51,432 nt of DNA from an uncultured Romboutsia sp. (GCA_937907205.1 CALESE010000211.1:1-51432), one strand, 5' to 3'; counted from the stretch's first letter, positions 1 through 7,777 are shown. A program made the numbers and translations. The notes: a model not told the origin generated them from the letters alone.

Positions 1-85
1 TAGTATTTTACAAGTCTTTTTTACTTGTGTCTACTTTAAGGGGCTCAGTTCATAACATATGATGTCTATTTTTTATTTATAGTGA

Positions 86-1327
86 TTATATAAGGTTCAT
101 AGTCACTATTGGTTTTATTAACATATAATCTTTATCTAATTTTTTATCTAACTTTAATTTTACTATTTGCTTTGCTCTTGGTGCTGAGTCTATTGGATTA
201 CCATCCTCATCATACATTTCTTCTATTTTAGAATACATTGTTTCTATATGAGGTCCTATGATTTCTATATCATCTCCAACCCACATTTTATTTCTTTGTT
301 CTACTATATGAAGACCTGTTTCTTCTTCATATCCTCTAACTATACCTATGAAATCATAATTTCTAATATAGGAAGCTGACTCATAATTGTGTGCATTAGA
401 ATCAGGTCTATCAAAATAAAATCCTGTACTATAATCTCTATGGCTTCCTTTCTTAAGTTCTTCTAGCCACATTGGATTAAACTTCCAGTTTTCTGGATCT
501 TCATAATATGCATCAATTGCCATTCTATATGCTCTAACTGTTGTTGCTACATAATATGCCGTTTTCATTCTTCCTTCTATTTTTAAGCTTGTTATACCAC
601 TCTCAAATATCTGTGGAATATATTCTATCATGCATAAATCTTTTGAGTTAAAGAAAAACTCAGGATCTACACCTTCAACAACTGGTTCATATTCTCTAGA
701 ATTTTTTTCTTCAACTAGTGTATACTTCCATCTGCAAGATTGAGCACAAGAACCTCTATTAGCATCTCTTCCTGTTGTGTAGTTACTTATTACACATTTT
801 CCTGAATATGACATACACATAGCTCCATGTATAAATGATTCTATATCCATATCTTTAGGTGAGTTATCACTTATCTCTTTTATTTCTTTAAATGATAATT
901 CTCTAGCAGTAACTATTCTTTTAGCTCCTAGATTATACCAAAAATTAGCTGCATCTGAATTTGTTGTACTAGCTTGTGTACTTATGTGAATTTCCATATC
1001 TGGAACTATTTGTTGAACCATTGAAAATATTCCAGGATCACTTACTATAACTGCATCAACACCTATTTCTTGAAGATCTAATAAATATTCTTCTATTTGA
1101 AGAAACTCATCATTTCTAGGAATTATATTCATTGTAACAAATACTTGCTTTCCACGCTCATGTGCAAATTTAACACCTTCTGCCATTTCCTCTTTAGTAA
1201 AGTTCTTAGCGGCAGATCTCATACCAAATATTTCTCCACCTATATAAACAGCATCCGCTCCATAAGTGAAAGCTATCTTTAATCTCTCTAAATCACCTGC
1301 TGGTGCTAGTAATTCTACTTTTCTCAT
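86..1327 (-). CDS. Peptidase U32 family protein, tRNA hydroxylation (TrhP/YrrO type)
   Basis: A 413-residue protein with the U32 N-terminal signature: LLAPAGDLERLKIAFTYGAD at residues 7-26, then DAVYIGGE. It also carries the U32 core FIHGAMCMSYSGKC near residues 165-178, with NRGSCAQSCRWKY just after; these cysteines are typical of the family. U32 proteins were named collagenases, but the bacterial TrhP branch is known to support prephenate-dependent 5-hydroxyuridine formation at the tRNA wobble position. The length fits that branch. A strong SD (AAAGGAG) lies just before the ATG. Assignment to the TrhP branch rather than another U32 protein is inference. A partner TrhO or methyltransferase is not visible here. 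Confidence 0.88.
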   Translation of the reverse strand: MRKVELLAPAGDLERLKIAFTYGADAVYIGGEIFGMRSAAKNFTKEEMAEGVKFAHERGKQVFVTMNIIPRNDEFLQIEEYLLDLQEIGVDAVIVSDPGIFSMVQQIVPDMEIHISTQASTTNSDAANFWYNLGAKRIVTARELSFKEIKEISDNSPKDMDIESFIHGAMCMSYSGKCVISNYTTGRDANRGSCAQSCRWKYTLVEEKNSREYEPVVEGVDPEFFFNSKDLCMIEYIPQIFESGITSLKIEGRMKTAYYVATTVRAYRMAIDAYYEDPENWKFNPMWLEELKKGSHRDYSTGFYFDRPDSNAHNYESASYIRNYDFIGIVRGYEEETGLHIVEQRNKMWVGDDIEIIGPHIETMYSKIEEMYDEDGNPIDSAPRAKQIVKLKLDKKLDKDYMLIKPIVTMNLI

Positions 1328-1464
1328 TTTGTCTCCTTTATGTTAAATAGTTTTACTGTCTTATTTTATTAATATATAAATTTATATTTACCCAAATAGA
1401 AATATATAAAACTTATTTATTATACTTTAATAATTAATTATAACATATAGTACCAAATTAATTT

Positions 1465-1923
1465 TTATGATTTGAGTTTGTTTAAAAGTACTTTAAATTT
1501 GTTTTGTTTTTTTATAAATCCAGCTTCATTACTTGTCATTACCTTACTTGATAAACAAAGAGGACATATAATTTCGTCTTTTTCATAGTTGATAGTAAAT
1601 ATTTTTCCGCATACAGCACATTTAAATTTACAAATTGTTTTAACTATATCTTCAAGATCTATTTCTTTTTCATCTTTTATTATAATAGATATCCCTTCAG
1701 TTAATGCTTTTGCTATTTTCTTATCTACAGAATATATAATATTTTTAAACTCTTTAGTTGTCAAATTCATTTCTTTTGCACACTTTTTTTCATTTATATT
1801 TTTTATATTTTTAAGTTTTAATACTTTTAGTTCTTCTGGGCTTATTTCTATAACTTTTTCACTATTTATTATATCTTCATTAAACTCGGTTGAAACAAAA
1901 TAATTTATTACTTTTGTTTCCAT
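1465..1923 (-). CDS. Small DUF134-like HTH protein with C-terminal zinc ribbon
   Basis: A 152-residue soluble protein. Residues about 30-80 (SPEELKVLKLKNIKNINEKK, then AKEMNLTTKEFKNIIYSVDKKI) follow the pattern of the DUF134/UPF0251 family, a predicted helix-turn-helix in which an ELEALRL-type segment precedes a sigma-4-like HTH. A CAVCG...CPLC pair near residues 105-125 forms a probable zinc ribbon. The ATG follows AGGGAGG. It stands alone between two minus-strand genes with its own intergenic space on both sides. Function is unknown; DNA or RNA binding is an inference from the two domains. Confidence 0.6.
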   Translation of the reverse strand: METKVINYFVSTEFNEDIINSEKVIEISPEELKVLKLKNIKNINEKKCAKEMNLTTKEFKNIIYSVDKKIAKALTEGISIIIKDEKEIDLEDIVKTICKFKCAVCGKIFTINYEKDEIICPLCLSSKVMTSNEAGFIKKQNKFKVLLNKLKS

Positions 1924-2078
1924 AAGATTTCCTCCCTATTAACTAGCTTTATAATATAAATATATGTTTAAACAAGTATCTAATTGAACTAAAAATACCA
2001 TTACTTGAGGTCGTTTCATTAATTTTATTAGTTTCTATTTTTTCAATAATTCGCTTTTAGCTATTTATACTCTTTATT

Positions 2079-3026
2079 CTAAACCTTATCTAAATACTCT
2101 TTGTACCCTTCTTCTATCATTTTATGTTTAGGTATAAATTTTAATGATGCTGAGTTTATACAGTATCTAATTCCTCCTAATTCTATTGGTCCATCATCAA
2201 ATACATGTCCTAAATGAGAGTCAGCTTCTGTGCTTCTTACTTCTACTCTTATCATACCGTGAGAAAAATCAAAGTCTTCTTTTATTGAAGATTTATCTAT
2301 TGGTTTTGAAAAGCTTGGCCACCCACATCCTGAATCAAATTTGTCTTTAGATGAAAATAAAACTTCTCCACTTACAATATCTACATATATTCCATCTTCT
2401 TTATTATCATAGTATTCATTATTAAATGCTGGTTCTGTTTTATCATTTTGTGTAACTTCATATTGTAATGGAGTTAATCTGTTTTTAAGCTCTTTTTTAT
2501 CATATTTGTTGTTCCAAGTATTTTTTATAAAATCTTTTCTTCCAGAACCTTTATAGTACATATTATAATGGATAGGATTTTTTTTATAATAATATTGATG
2601 ATAATCCTCAGCTTTATAAAATGTTGTTGCAGGAATAATTTCTGTTACTATTTTTTTATCAAATTTATTACTATTTTCTAAATCCTTTTTAGATTTTTCA
2701 GCAATTTCTTTTTGATTTTCATCATGGTAAAATATTGCTGTCTTATATTTATGTCCCCTATCATTAAATTGACCACCTATATCAGTTGGGTCTATTTGTT
2801 TCCAAAATATATCCAAAAGCTCATTGTAACTAATTATATTATCATCATATGTAATTTGAACTGCTTCTATATGTCCAGTTGTATCACTACACACTTGTTC
2901 ATATGTAGGATTTTTTACATGGCCACCTATATATCCAGATACTACTTTTGATACACCATCATATTGATCAAATGGCTTTACCATACACCAAAAGCATCCT
3001 CCAGAGAATGTTGCAACTTTTTTCAT
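2079..3026 (-). CDS. msrAB: Bifunctional methionine sulfoxide reductase MsrA-MsrB
   Basis: A 315-residue fusion. The N-terminal half is MsrA (GGCFWCMVKPFDQYDG with the catalytic Cys near residue 11, then YIGGHVKNPTYEQVCSDTTG). The C-terminal half is MsrB: SGCGWPSFSKPI, HLGHVFDDGP, and the catalytic RYCINSASLKF near residue 290. It repairs S- and R-epimers of methionine sulfoxide in proteins. There is no signal peptide, so it is cytosolic. The MsrA site reads CFWC where CFWG is more common, a variant I recall from other Clostridia. The ATG has AAAGGAG at good spacing. The gene is divergent from the lipoprotein cyclophilin. Confidence 0.95.
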   Translation of the reverse strand: MKKVATFSGGCFWCMVKPFDQYDGVSKVVSGYIGGHVKNPTYEQVCSDTTGHIEAVQITYDDNIISYNELLDIFWKQIDPTDIGGQFNDRGHKYKTAIFYHDENQKEIAEKSKKDLENSNKFDKKIVTEIIPATTFYKAEDYHQYYYKKNPIHYNMYYKGSGRKDFIKNTWNNKYDKKELKNRLTPLQYEVTQNDKTEPAFNNEYYDNKEDGIYVDIVSGEVLFSSKDKFDSGCGWPSFSKPIDKSSIKEDFDFSHGMIRVEVRSTEADSHLGHVFDDGPIELGGIRYCINSASLKFIPKHKMIEEGYKEYLDKV

Positions 3027-3221
3027 ATTATCAACTCCTTTAAGAAATTTATGTTTTATTTATTCCCTAAATTATTAAATACTAATCTACTATAAATTAA
3101 CAAGTTTTTTCGAATAAATAGAATATAATCTTATTACTTTAAATTGTTATTATTTATAAGATTTTTTGTTAATTTATGTTATAATTAGACTATAATTTAA
3201 TAATAAAGGATGGTTTTACTT

Positions 3222-3857
3222 ATGAAAAAAAGTTTTAAAAAAATAATTAGTATTGCATTGTCAATAACTGTACTATCTTTTACTGGATGTTCTTCTAAAA
3301 AAGAAATTACTAATGAAGAAAGAATACCTCCTAAAGAACTTCCTATTGCTACAATTGAAGTAGATGGATATGGTACTATAGAAGCTGAACTTTATCCTCA
3401 TATTGCCCCTAATACAGTAAATAACTTTATATCTTTAGCAAATAGTGGATTTTATGATGGACTTACATTCCATAGAATAGTTAATAATTTTGTTATCCAA
3501 GGTGGGGATCCTGAAGGTACTGGTATGGGTGGTCCTGGTTATAGTATTTTAGGTGAGTTTAATAGTAATAACTTTAAAAATGACTTAAAACATACAGAAG
3601 GTGTTTTATCTATGGCTAGAAGTCAAAATAAAGATAGTGCTGGAAGTCAATTCTTTATAGTTACTGGAGAAGCATCTAACTTAGATGGAGATTACGCAGG
3701 GTTTGGTAAAGTCATAAAAGGTATGGATATTGTAAAAAAAATAGAAAATGTTGATGTTGGAATTAATGATAATCCTATGGAAAAAATCGTTATAAAATCA
3801 ATAAAAGTAGATACTAAAGGTATTAATTACGATGAACCTCAAAAAATAAAATTATAA
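3222..3857 (+). CDS. Cyclophilin-type peptidyl-prolyl isomerase, lipoprotein
   Basis: The start at 3222 is chosen because AAAGGA lies 11 bases upstream and the product then begins with a typical lipoprotein signal: MKKSFKKI, a hydrophobic stretch, and lipobox SFTGC. An earlier ATG at 3210 overlaps the SD. The mature part is a cyclophilin: NTVNNFISLANSGFYDGLTF, FHRIVNNFVIQGGDP with the catalytic Arg, and GSQFFIVTGEA. It should be anchored outside the membrane and help fold exported proteins. Length is normal for extracellular PPIases of Clostridia. It ends in a bidirectional terminator shared with the convergent deaminase gene. Confidence 0.93.
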   Translation: MKKSFKKIISIALSITVLSFTGCSSKKEITNEERIPPKELPIATIEVDGYGTIEAELYPHIAPNTVNNFISLANSGFYDGLTFHRIVNNFVIQGGDPEGTGMGGPGYSILGEFNSNNFKNDLKHTEGVLSMARSQNKDSAGSQFFIVTGEASNLDGDYAGFGKVIKGMDIVKKIENVDVGINDNPMEKIVIKSIKVDTKGINYDEPQKIKL

Positions 3858-3860
3858 AAA

Positions 3861-3892
3861 AATAGTAGAATAACATTCTACTATTTTTTTAT
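3861..3892. terminator. Bidirectional terminator between cyclophilin and add
   Basis: A perfect 11-bp stem (AATAGTAGAAT at 3861-3871 with ATTCTACTATT at 3875-3885) and a 3-base loop, followed by a T run on the plus strand and preceded by an A run. The 3' arm contains the stop codon of the convergent adenosine deaminase gene, so both genes end in the same hairpin. Confidence 0.9.
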
Positions 3893-4873
3893 AAAACTAC
3901 TTAGCCATATTTTAGTGCTCTTATCTGCAAAGCTAGCTTCTATAGAATTTATATATATTTTATTATAATCATCTAAACTAATTTTAAATTCATTTGATAT
4001 TAAACTTATTTCATTAGTTAAGTTTATATTTGATACTGTCCTATTATCTGTATTAATACATACTTTTATATTATCTTTATAAAAATCATAGAATGGATAA
4101 TTATAAAAATAATCAATTGCTTTTGTTTGAACATTACTTGTAGGACACATTTCTAATGTAATTTTCTTTTCTTTTACTAAATCATAGGCTTCTTTCATAT
4201 CTTTTATTCTTACACCATGGCCTATTCTAGTTGCACCTAGAATATTTATAGCATCTATAACATTTTGAGCACTTGCCGCTTCTCCTGCATGTATTGTTAT
4301 TTCATATCCTAATTCTTTTGCCAAATCAGTAATTTCTTTATATTCATAAGCAAAACCTTCATACTCAGGTCCACATAAATCTATGGCTACTACACCATTA
4401 TTCAAAAACTTATTTCCTTCTTTTACGACTTCTAATCCTGATTTTATGCTCATATTTCTCATACATCCTAATATAAGATTTCCTCTTATATCATATATTT
4501 CTTCAGCTTTTTTTACACCTTTTAACACACTTTTTATTACTTGGTCAAAACTAAGTCCACCTTTTGTATGTAGTTGTGGTGCAAATCTAATTTCTATATA
4601 TTTAATATTTTCACTAGCAGCATCTTCTAATAATTCAAATGCTATCTTTTCCAAAGAATAGCTACTTTGCATTATTTTATTTGGTAATTCAAATTTCTTT
4701 AAATACTCATTAAGAGATGTACAATCTTTTGGAACTTCAATAAATTTTTTTACTATTTCTTCCTTAAAAGAAGGTATTTCTATATTTTCTTTTTTTGCTA
4801 TATCTATAATTGTACTAACTCTAACACTACCATCTAAATGGCAATGTAGTTCTATTTTTGGTAAATTAATCAT
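3881..4873 (-). CDS. add: Adenosine deaminase
   Basis: A 330-residue metal-dependent deaminase. Visible family motifs are KIELHCHLDGS (zinc ligands His10 and His12), TIHAGEAAS near residue 200 (zinc His and catalytic Glu), RIGHGVRI, and CINTDNRTVS near residue 270 (catalytic and zinc Asp usually in this segment). It converts adenosine or deoxyadenosine to inosine forms plus ammonia in purine salvage. Length is normal. The ATG follows GAGGAATATAGT. It is a single-gene transcript behind a purine riboswitch at 4962-5027 with an overlapping terminator, so its expression should track the purine ligand. Confidence 0.96.
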   Translation of the reverse strand: MINLPKIELHCHLDGSVRVSTIIDIAKKENIEIPSFKEEIVKKFIEVPKDCTSLNEYLKKFELPNKIMQSSYSLEKIAFELLEDAASENIKYIEIRFAPQLHTKGGLSFDQVIKSVLKGVKKAEEIYDIRGNLILGCMRNMSIKSGLEVVKEGNKFLNNGVVAIDLCGPEYEGFAYEYKEITDLAKELGYEITIHAGEAASAQNVIDAINILGATRIGHGVRIKDMKEAYDLVKEKKITLEMCPTSNVQTKAIDYFYNYPFYDFYKDNIKVCINTDNRTVSNINLTNEISLISNEFKISLDDYNKIYINSIEASFADKSTKIWLSSFIKK

Positions 4874-4911
4874 ACTATATTCCTCTTTTTCTATATATTA
4901 TTTTTTTGTAT

Positions 4912-4974
4912 AAAAAAATTCCCAACTACAAAGAAATACTGCACACTAAAATACAATATTTCTTCGTAATCAAG
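4912..4974 (-). terminator. Riboswitch expression platform terminator
   Basis: On the minus strand, bases 4974-4954 pair with 4941-4921 in a 21-bp stem containing several G-T pairs, with a 12-base loop, followed by AATTTTTTT. The 5' arm includes the 3' side of aptamer P1 and part of P3, so aptamer and terminator cannot form together. Ligand binding should therefore block termination and turn add on, the logic known for the adenine switch of pbuE. Confidence 0.85.
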
Positions 4975-5027
4975 AATTATCGGCTCTTGGTAGAAACCCC
5001 TAATCCGTATTATTAGGGTTATACGAA
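4962..5027 (-). promoter_or_regulatory. Purine riboswitch aptamer, adenine type
   Basis: On the minus strand the segment reads as a complete purine aptamer. P1 pairs TTCGTA (5027-5022) with TACGAA (4968-4963). The J1/2 to loop 2 region contains TATAACCCTAATAATACGG, followed by the conserved GTTTCTACC, and the P3 arm is AAGAGCC...TTCTTGATTA. The base equivalent to position 74, at the P3/P1 junction, is T (minus strand of 4969), which in this class specifies adenine; guanine aptamers have C. It lies about 90 bases before the adenosine deaminase start. Class and ligand follow established riboswitch rules; binding was not tested. Confidence 0.93.
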
Positions 5028-5185
5028 AATTTTATTTTTATAAATTTTACACCCTTTTATTTTTATTGTCAATAATAAATAATATTTTTATAAAATATTA
5101 TTTATTAAGATATCATAGAGGATTTTTATATGAAAAGCAATGAACAAAGATCTTTTTCTTTTTTTATCTAAATATATCTACTAGG

Positions 5186-5248
5186 AAATAATATAAATTA
5201 TAAAACTAACTTTTTAAATGAAAGTTAGTTTTATAATTTATATTATTT
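5186..5248. terminator. Long hairpin terminator, original 3' end of the rpiR transcript
   Basis: A perfect 28-bp stem (5186-5213 with 5221-5248) with a 7-base loop and T-rich flank. In the present arrangement it serves no adjacent gene. Joining the left flank to the right flank at the att core would place it 30-90 bases after the rpiR stop on the same strand, so it is most simply that gene's ancestral terminator, cut off by the prophage. Confidence 0.75.
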
Positions 5249-5279
5249 TTATAAAAATATTTCTAATTTTAACTTTCCC

Positions 5280-5301
5280 TATTCATATACAGAATATTTA
5301 T
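5280..5301. other. attL core
   Basis: A 22-bp sequence beginning TATTCATATACAGAATAT that is repeated exactly at 47413-47434. The two copies bracket all phage-type genes. The right copy lies in the last codons and stop of the rpiR gene next to the integrase, so this copy is the left junction made by duplication of the crossover site. Confidence 0.9.
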
Positions 5302-5353
5302 ATTATTTATACATATAGCTTTTTCAATATATTTATGTTTTTTTTAATAAAAA

Positions 5354-5375
5354 TGTCAGTTTTATGTCAGTTTGA
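5354..5375 (+). repeat. Integrase arm-type sites, left arm
   Basis: Two direct copies of TGTCAGTTT(T/G)A start 11 bp apart at 5354 and 5365, about 50 bp inside attL. The same TGTCAGTT word recurs three times next to attR (47283-47312). The paired distribution around the core is what is known for arm sites bound by the N-terminal domain of lambda/Tn916-type integrases. Confidence 0.65.
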
Positions 5376-5386
5376 GTTCTATTTTT

Positions 5387-5434
5387 AAACTTATTGACAT
5401 TTTATCCACAAACTTATTAACAGAATTATCTACA
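5387..5434 (+). repeat. Candidate replication origin: two iterons with DnaA boxes
   Basis: Two direct units, 5387-5410 and 5410-5434, each contain AAACTTATTRACA followed 2-3 bases later by a DnaA-box sequence: TTATCCACA (perfect consensus) at 5402-5410 and TTATCTACA at 5426-5434. They lie 50-100 bp before a DnaD-like initiator gene, the usual place for the origin of a small replicon. Only two units are present, so origin activity is an inference. Confidence 0.6.
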
Positions 5435-5485
5435 GAAGGCAACTATTATAATTTAGTTGTCTTCTATCTATTAAAGGAGATAGCT

Positions 5486-6397
5486 ATGAGTAAATTTAAA
5501 AATAAAACACAATTTAAAATGGGCCTTGGATTTGATGATCCTTGGACAAAGGTTCCAAATGTAATTTTAGATGAAAAAGATATTAGTGCTAAAGCATTAG
5601 GTATATATGTTAAGATAATAAGATTTCAAAATTCAAGTGAACATAAAATATATATAGGATCACTCGCTAATGAATTAAAAGAAGGAATAACTGCAATTAG
5701 AAGTGCCATTCACGAGCTAATAAATCTTGGTTATATTGAAAGAGAAATAGTTCGTAACGAAAAGGGTCACGTAAACGGATATTGTTACGTTGTTCATGCT
5801 TTTCCAGTTCGTGAAGATATTGAAAATACTTCGAATGAACCATCATGCGAAAACCCTATAACGGATAAACCGATTTCGGATGGTACGACGCTTAAAAGAA
5901 AATATAATAAAAAGAAAATAAATAAAAAAGAAAATAAGGTTGTTGTTGTTGTTAATGATCAAAATACATTAGAGGAAAAAGTTATAAATTTATATAAAGA
6001 AATGAAACTTGAAAAGAGGGTCATGCCACATACTCTTAAACTAATTAAAAATTATATTAATTCATTTGATTATAAAATATTTGAGGAAGTTTTTATATCT
6101 GCATCTGGTAATAATATAGATAATCCATATAAGTATATGAAAAAGGTCTTTAATGAGTTAGAAAAAAAGAATATAAGAACAATAGAAGAATATAGACTTG
6201 ATGAGGAAAAATATAAATATAAAAAAAATGGACTATCCAAAACGGATAAGCCCAACATTAATGATATAAATAGTATAACACGAAATAAATATAAAAAAAC
6301 AGTATTTCATAATTTTTATGAAAATTTTTCCAATTATAGTGAAGATGAATTAAATGAGATTATAAAAAGAAGTCAACAAGCTAAATTTAATAAATAA
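5486..6397 (+). CDS. DnaD-like replication initiator with N-terminal winged HTH
   Basis: The start at 5486 is supported by AAAGGAG seven bases upstream; an upstream ATG at 5372 has no SD and its extra residues would overlap the iterons. The 303-residue product has a winged-helix N terminus (WTKVPNVILDEKDISAKALG at residues 19-38, then GSLANELKEGITAIRSAIHE) as in plasmid and phage Rep/replisome-organizer proteins. After a Lys/Asn-rich linker with a VVVVV tract comes a DnaD-type C domain (VINLYKEMKLEKRVMPH...NPYKYMKKVFNELEKK). It probably binds the iterons just upstream and loads helicase. It is a second initiator-like gene in this prophage, besides 38189-39031. Confidence 0.75.
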   Translation: MSKFKNKTQFKMGLGFDDPWTKVPNVILDEKDISAKALGIYVKIIRFQNSSEHKIYIGSLANELKEGITAIRSAIHELINLGYIEREIVRNEKGHVNGYCYVVHAFPVREDIENTSNEPSCENPITDKPISDGTTLKRKYNKKKINKKENKVVVVVNDQNTLEEKVINLYKEMKLEKRVMPHTLKLIKNYINSFDYKIFEEVFISASGNNIDNPYKYMKKVFNELEKKNIRTIEEYRLDEEKYKYKKNGLSKTDKPNINDINSITRNKYKKTVFHNFYENFSNYSEDELNEIIKRSQQAKFNK

Positions 6398-6400
6398 TTT

Positions 6401-6420
6401 ATTTTTTATAAGACAGGCAA
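6401..6420 (+). repeat. Left copy of the 20-bp inverted repeat flanking the plasmid-like block
   Basis: ATTTTTTATAAGACAGGCAA, starting 4 bases after the initiator stop codon. The reverse complement of 11219-11238 is identical except for one base (A to G at the eleventh position). The pair brackets the ParM, ATPase and small-gene operon. Role unknown. Confidence 0.7.
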
Positions 6421-6423
6421 TTT

Positions 6424-6443
6424 TTTACATACGTTTTGCATAC
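6424..6443 (+). repeat. TTTRCATAC repeat, copy 1
   Basis: TTTACATACGTTTTGCATAC. It shares the pattern TTTRCATAC(N)TTTTGYRT with copies at 7715-7732 (minus) and 7758-7777 (plus). This copy is downstream of the parM-like gene, opposite the operon promoter side. Candidate binding site for the adjacent ribbon-helix-helix protein. Confidence 0.5.
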
Positions 6444-6573
6444 ACTTTATTAAGCAGCAAATAGATAAGTGTAACGTTCTAAAACTTGTTTTTAGATATC
6501 TATGAAGCGACCGCTTAATCGTTTAAAGTGAACTTAGGCACATTCTATGCTTTTATGAATTAATATAAAACAA

Positions 6574-6606
6574 TAAGAGAAGAAGGTTTATAGCCTTCTT
6601 CTCTTA
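6574..6606. terminator. Terminator at the end of the parM-like operon
   Basis: A perfect 13-bp stem (TAAGAGAAGAAGG at 6574-6586 with 6594-6606) and a 7-base loop. The minus-strand arm contains the stop codon of the actin-like gene. It can end transcription from both sides. Confidence 0.8.
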
Positions 6607-7476
6607 CTTTAGTAACATTTTATAACCTTTTGCATTAGCAAATAAATCCTCTATCTTTATGATATTGCTTATTTTTTTACTTAGAACAGAGCATAAAAAA
6701 TCTGTTCCTCCTCCTTGAAAAACAACACGAGATATATTTATAGGATATTTTAAAGTTAACTCTGTATATATATCTTTAAATATATCATTACAAGATTTAA
6801 TAGCAAAACTTATATTTTGTCTTTCTCCTTTATAATAAAAGCCTTGTTTTAAGTAATGTTCTATATCATCAAGTTTTAACTTAACATCAAAATACTTAGT
6901 TTCTAAAGCTTCTTTTATTTTATTATATATATCAATAGTGCCTATGTTTAACTCAGAACTTTGTATAACTTTTTTATTCCTTATCAGAGATATGTCTGTC
7001 GTTTTGCCTCCCATATCTACCGATACTATATCTTTATTGTGTAAATTATATAATGTACTATTATAATGACTTATAATTCCAGCTATCCCTTCTGGAAATA
7101 CTTGAACATCCATTATTCTTATTCTTCTTCTAATATTATTGAAAGTTACATCAAAGGTTTTATTTGCAAGTTTATTAATCAATTCATCTTTTGAACTAGT
7201 TGAATATTGTTTAATTGGTAATCCTAATCCTAAGCTATTTTCTACACTATTACTACTCTTACATATAGCTCCAAGTAAAAGAGGTATATAATTATCTTTA
7301 TCAAACTTCCTATATTCCCCTTCTAAGATACCTGCTCCTAAATAATATTTCTTACCTTCAATTTCTATTTGATCATATTTATTTCCATATTCAATACTTT
7401 CTGTAATTGAACTTTTGAATATAATACCTTCACTTGTCTTAGTGTTAAAACTACCTATATCTATACCTAACTTCAT
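6604..7476 (-). CDS. ParM-like actin-family ATPase
   Basis: A 290-residue protein with the actin-superfamily nucleotide motifs in order: phosphate 1 GIDIGSFNTKTS near residues 3-14, phosphate 2 VSVDMGGKTTDISL near 155-168, and the adenosine loop VFQGGGTDFL near 250-260. Plasmid ParM/Alp proteins of this length form filaments that push plasmid copies apart. The ATG has AAGGGGG. It is last in the minus-strand operon, 12 bases after a small ribbon-helix-helix gene, the gene pair expected for a type II (parMR) partition system. Filament formation is inferred from family only. Confidence 0.83.
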   Translation of the reverse strand: MKLGIDIGSFNTKTSEGIIFKSSITESIEYGNKYDQIEIEGKKYYLGAGILEGEYRKFDKDNYIPLLLGAICKSSNSVENSLGLGLPIKQYSTSSKDELINKLANKTFDVTFNNIRRRIRIMDVQVFPEGIAGIISHYNSTLYNLHNKDIVSVDMGGKTTDISLIRNKKVIQSSELNIGTIDIYNKIKEALETKYFDVKLKLDDIEHYLKQGFYYKGERQNISFAIKSCNDIFKDIYTELTLKYPINISRVVFQGGGTDFLCSVLSKKISNIIKIEDLFANAKGYKMLLK

Positions 7477-7488
7477 ATATATTCCCCC

Positions 7489-7689
7489 TTAAAATTCCCA
7501 ATCTACACTATCTATTTCGTTATCTATATTTATAGCTTCTTCTTTAGGTATTATTTTTTCATATCTATTATCTAAATAAAATCTAATACACTCTTTTATA
7601 AATGCGCTCTTATCATATGATTTTAAAACTTCTTTATATAAAGCATCTTCTATATCATTATTTTTAAAGCTAACTTGTATTCTAGCCAT
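7489..7689 (-). CDS. Ribbon-helix-helix protein, ParR-like
   Basis: The start at 7689 is set by AAAGGAG seven bases upstream; this gives 66 residues (MARIQVSFKNNDIEDALYKE...). The pattern of a short beta strand ARIQVSF, helix, turn and KSAFIKECIRFYLDNRY is that of a MetJ/Arc/CopG-fold DNA-binding protein. The C-terminal tail is acidic (DNEIDSVDWEF), as expected if it contacts an actin-like partner. It precedes the parM-like gene by 12 bases, and two TTTRCATAC repeats lie directly upstream. It is probably the partition adaptor and operon repressor. Confidence 0.7.
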   Translation of the reverse strand: MARIQVSFKNNDIEDALYKEVLKSYDKSAFIKECIRFYLDNRYEKIIPKEEAINIDNEIDSVDWEF

Positions 7690-7714
7690 ATATTTACTCC
7701 TTTTTCTGATAATT

Positions 7715-7777
7715 AATGCAAAAGTATGCAAACTTAGACTACCTATATCAGTATATATTTACATACTTTTGTGTATT
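7715..7777. repeat. Candidate parC-like site: two TTTRCATAC repeats
   Basis: TTTGCATACTTTTGCATT on the minus strand (7732-7715) and TTTACATACTTTTGTGTATT on the plus strand (7758-7777), facing each other about 25 bp apart in the 86-bp gap between the ATPase and the ribbon-helix-helix gene. A third copy is at 6424-6443. Location directly before parR-like and parM-like genes fits a centromere or operator. Inference only. Confidence 0.5.

Larger units (their letters stand above)
6398..6573. other. Noncoding stretch after the initiator gene
   Basis: About 175 bases with no credible ORF. It holds the left 20-bp inverted repeat (6401-6420), one copy of the TTTRCATAC repeat (6424-6443), and an arm pair ATTAAGC (about 6449-6455) with GCTTAAT (about 6510-6517) that could fold into a long hairpin. 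Its density of repeats suggests a cis-acting site rather than spacer. Confidence 0.5.

Noticed and set aside
1..85. Gene end or RNA feature at the left edge
   Set aside because: Only a 6-bp ACAAGT/ACTTGT stem is visible and no ORF extends in; nothing can be supported in these 85 bases.
5372..5485. Upstream start of the DnaD-like initiator at 5372
   Set aside because: It has no SD, would read through the iteron region, and the added residues do not resemble the family. The ATG at 5486 has an ideal SD.
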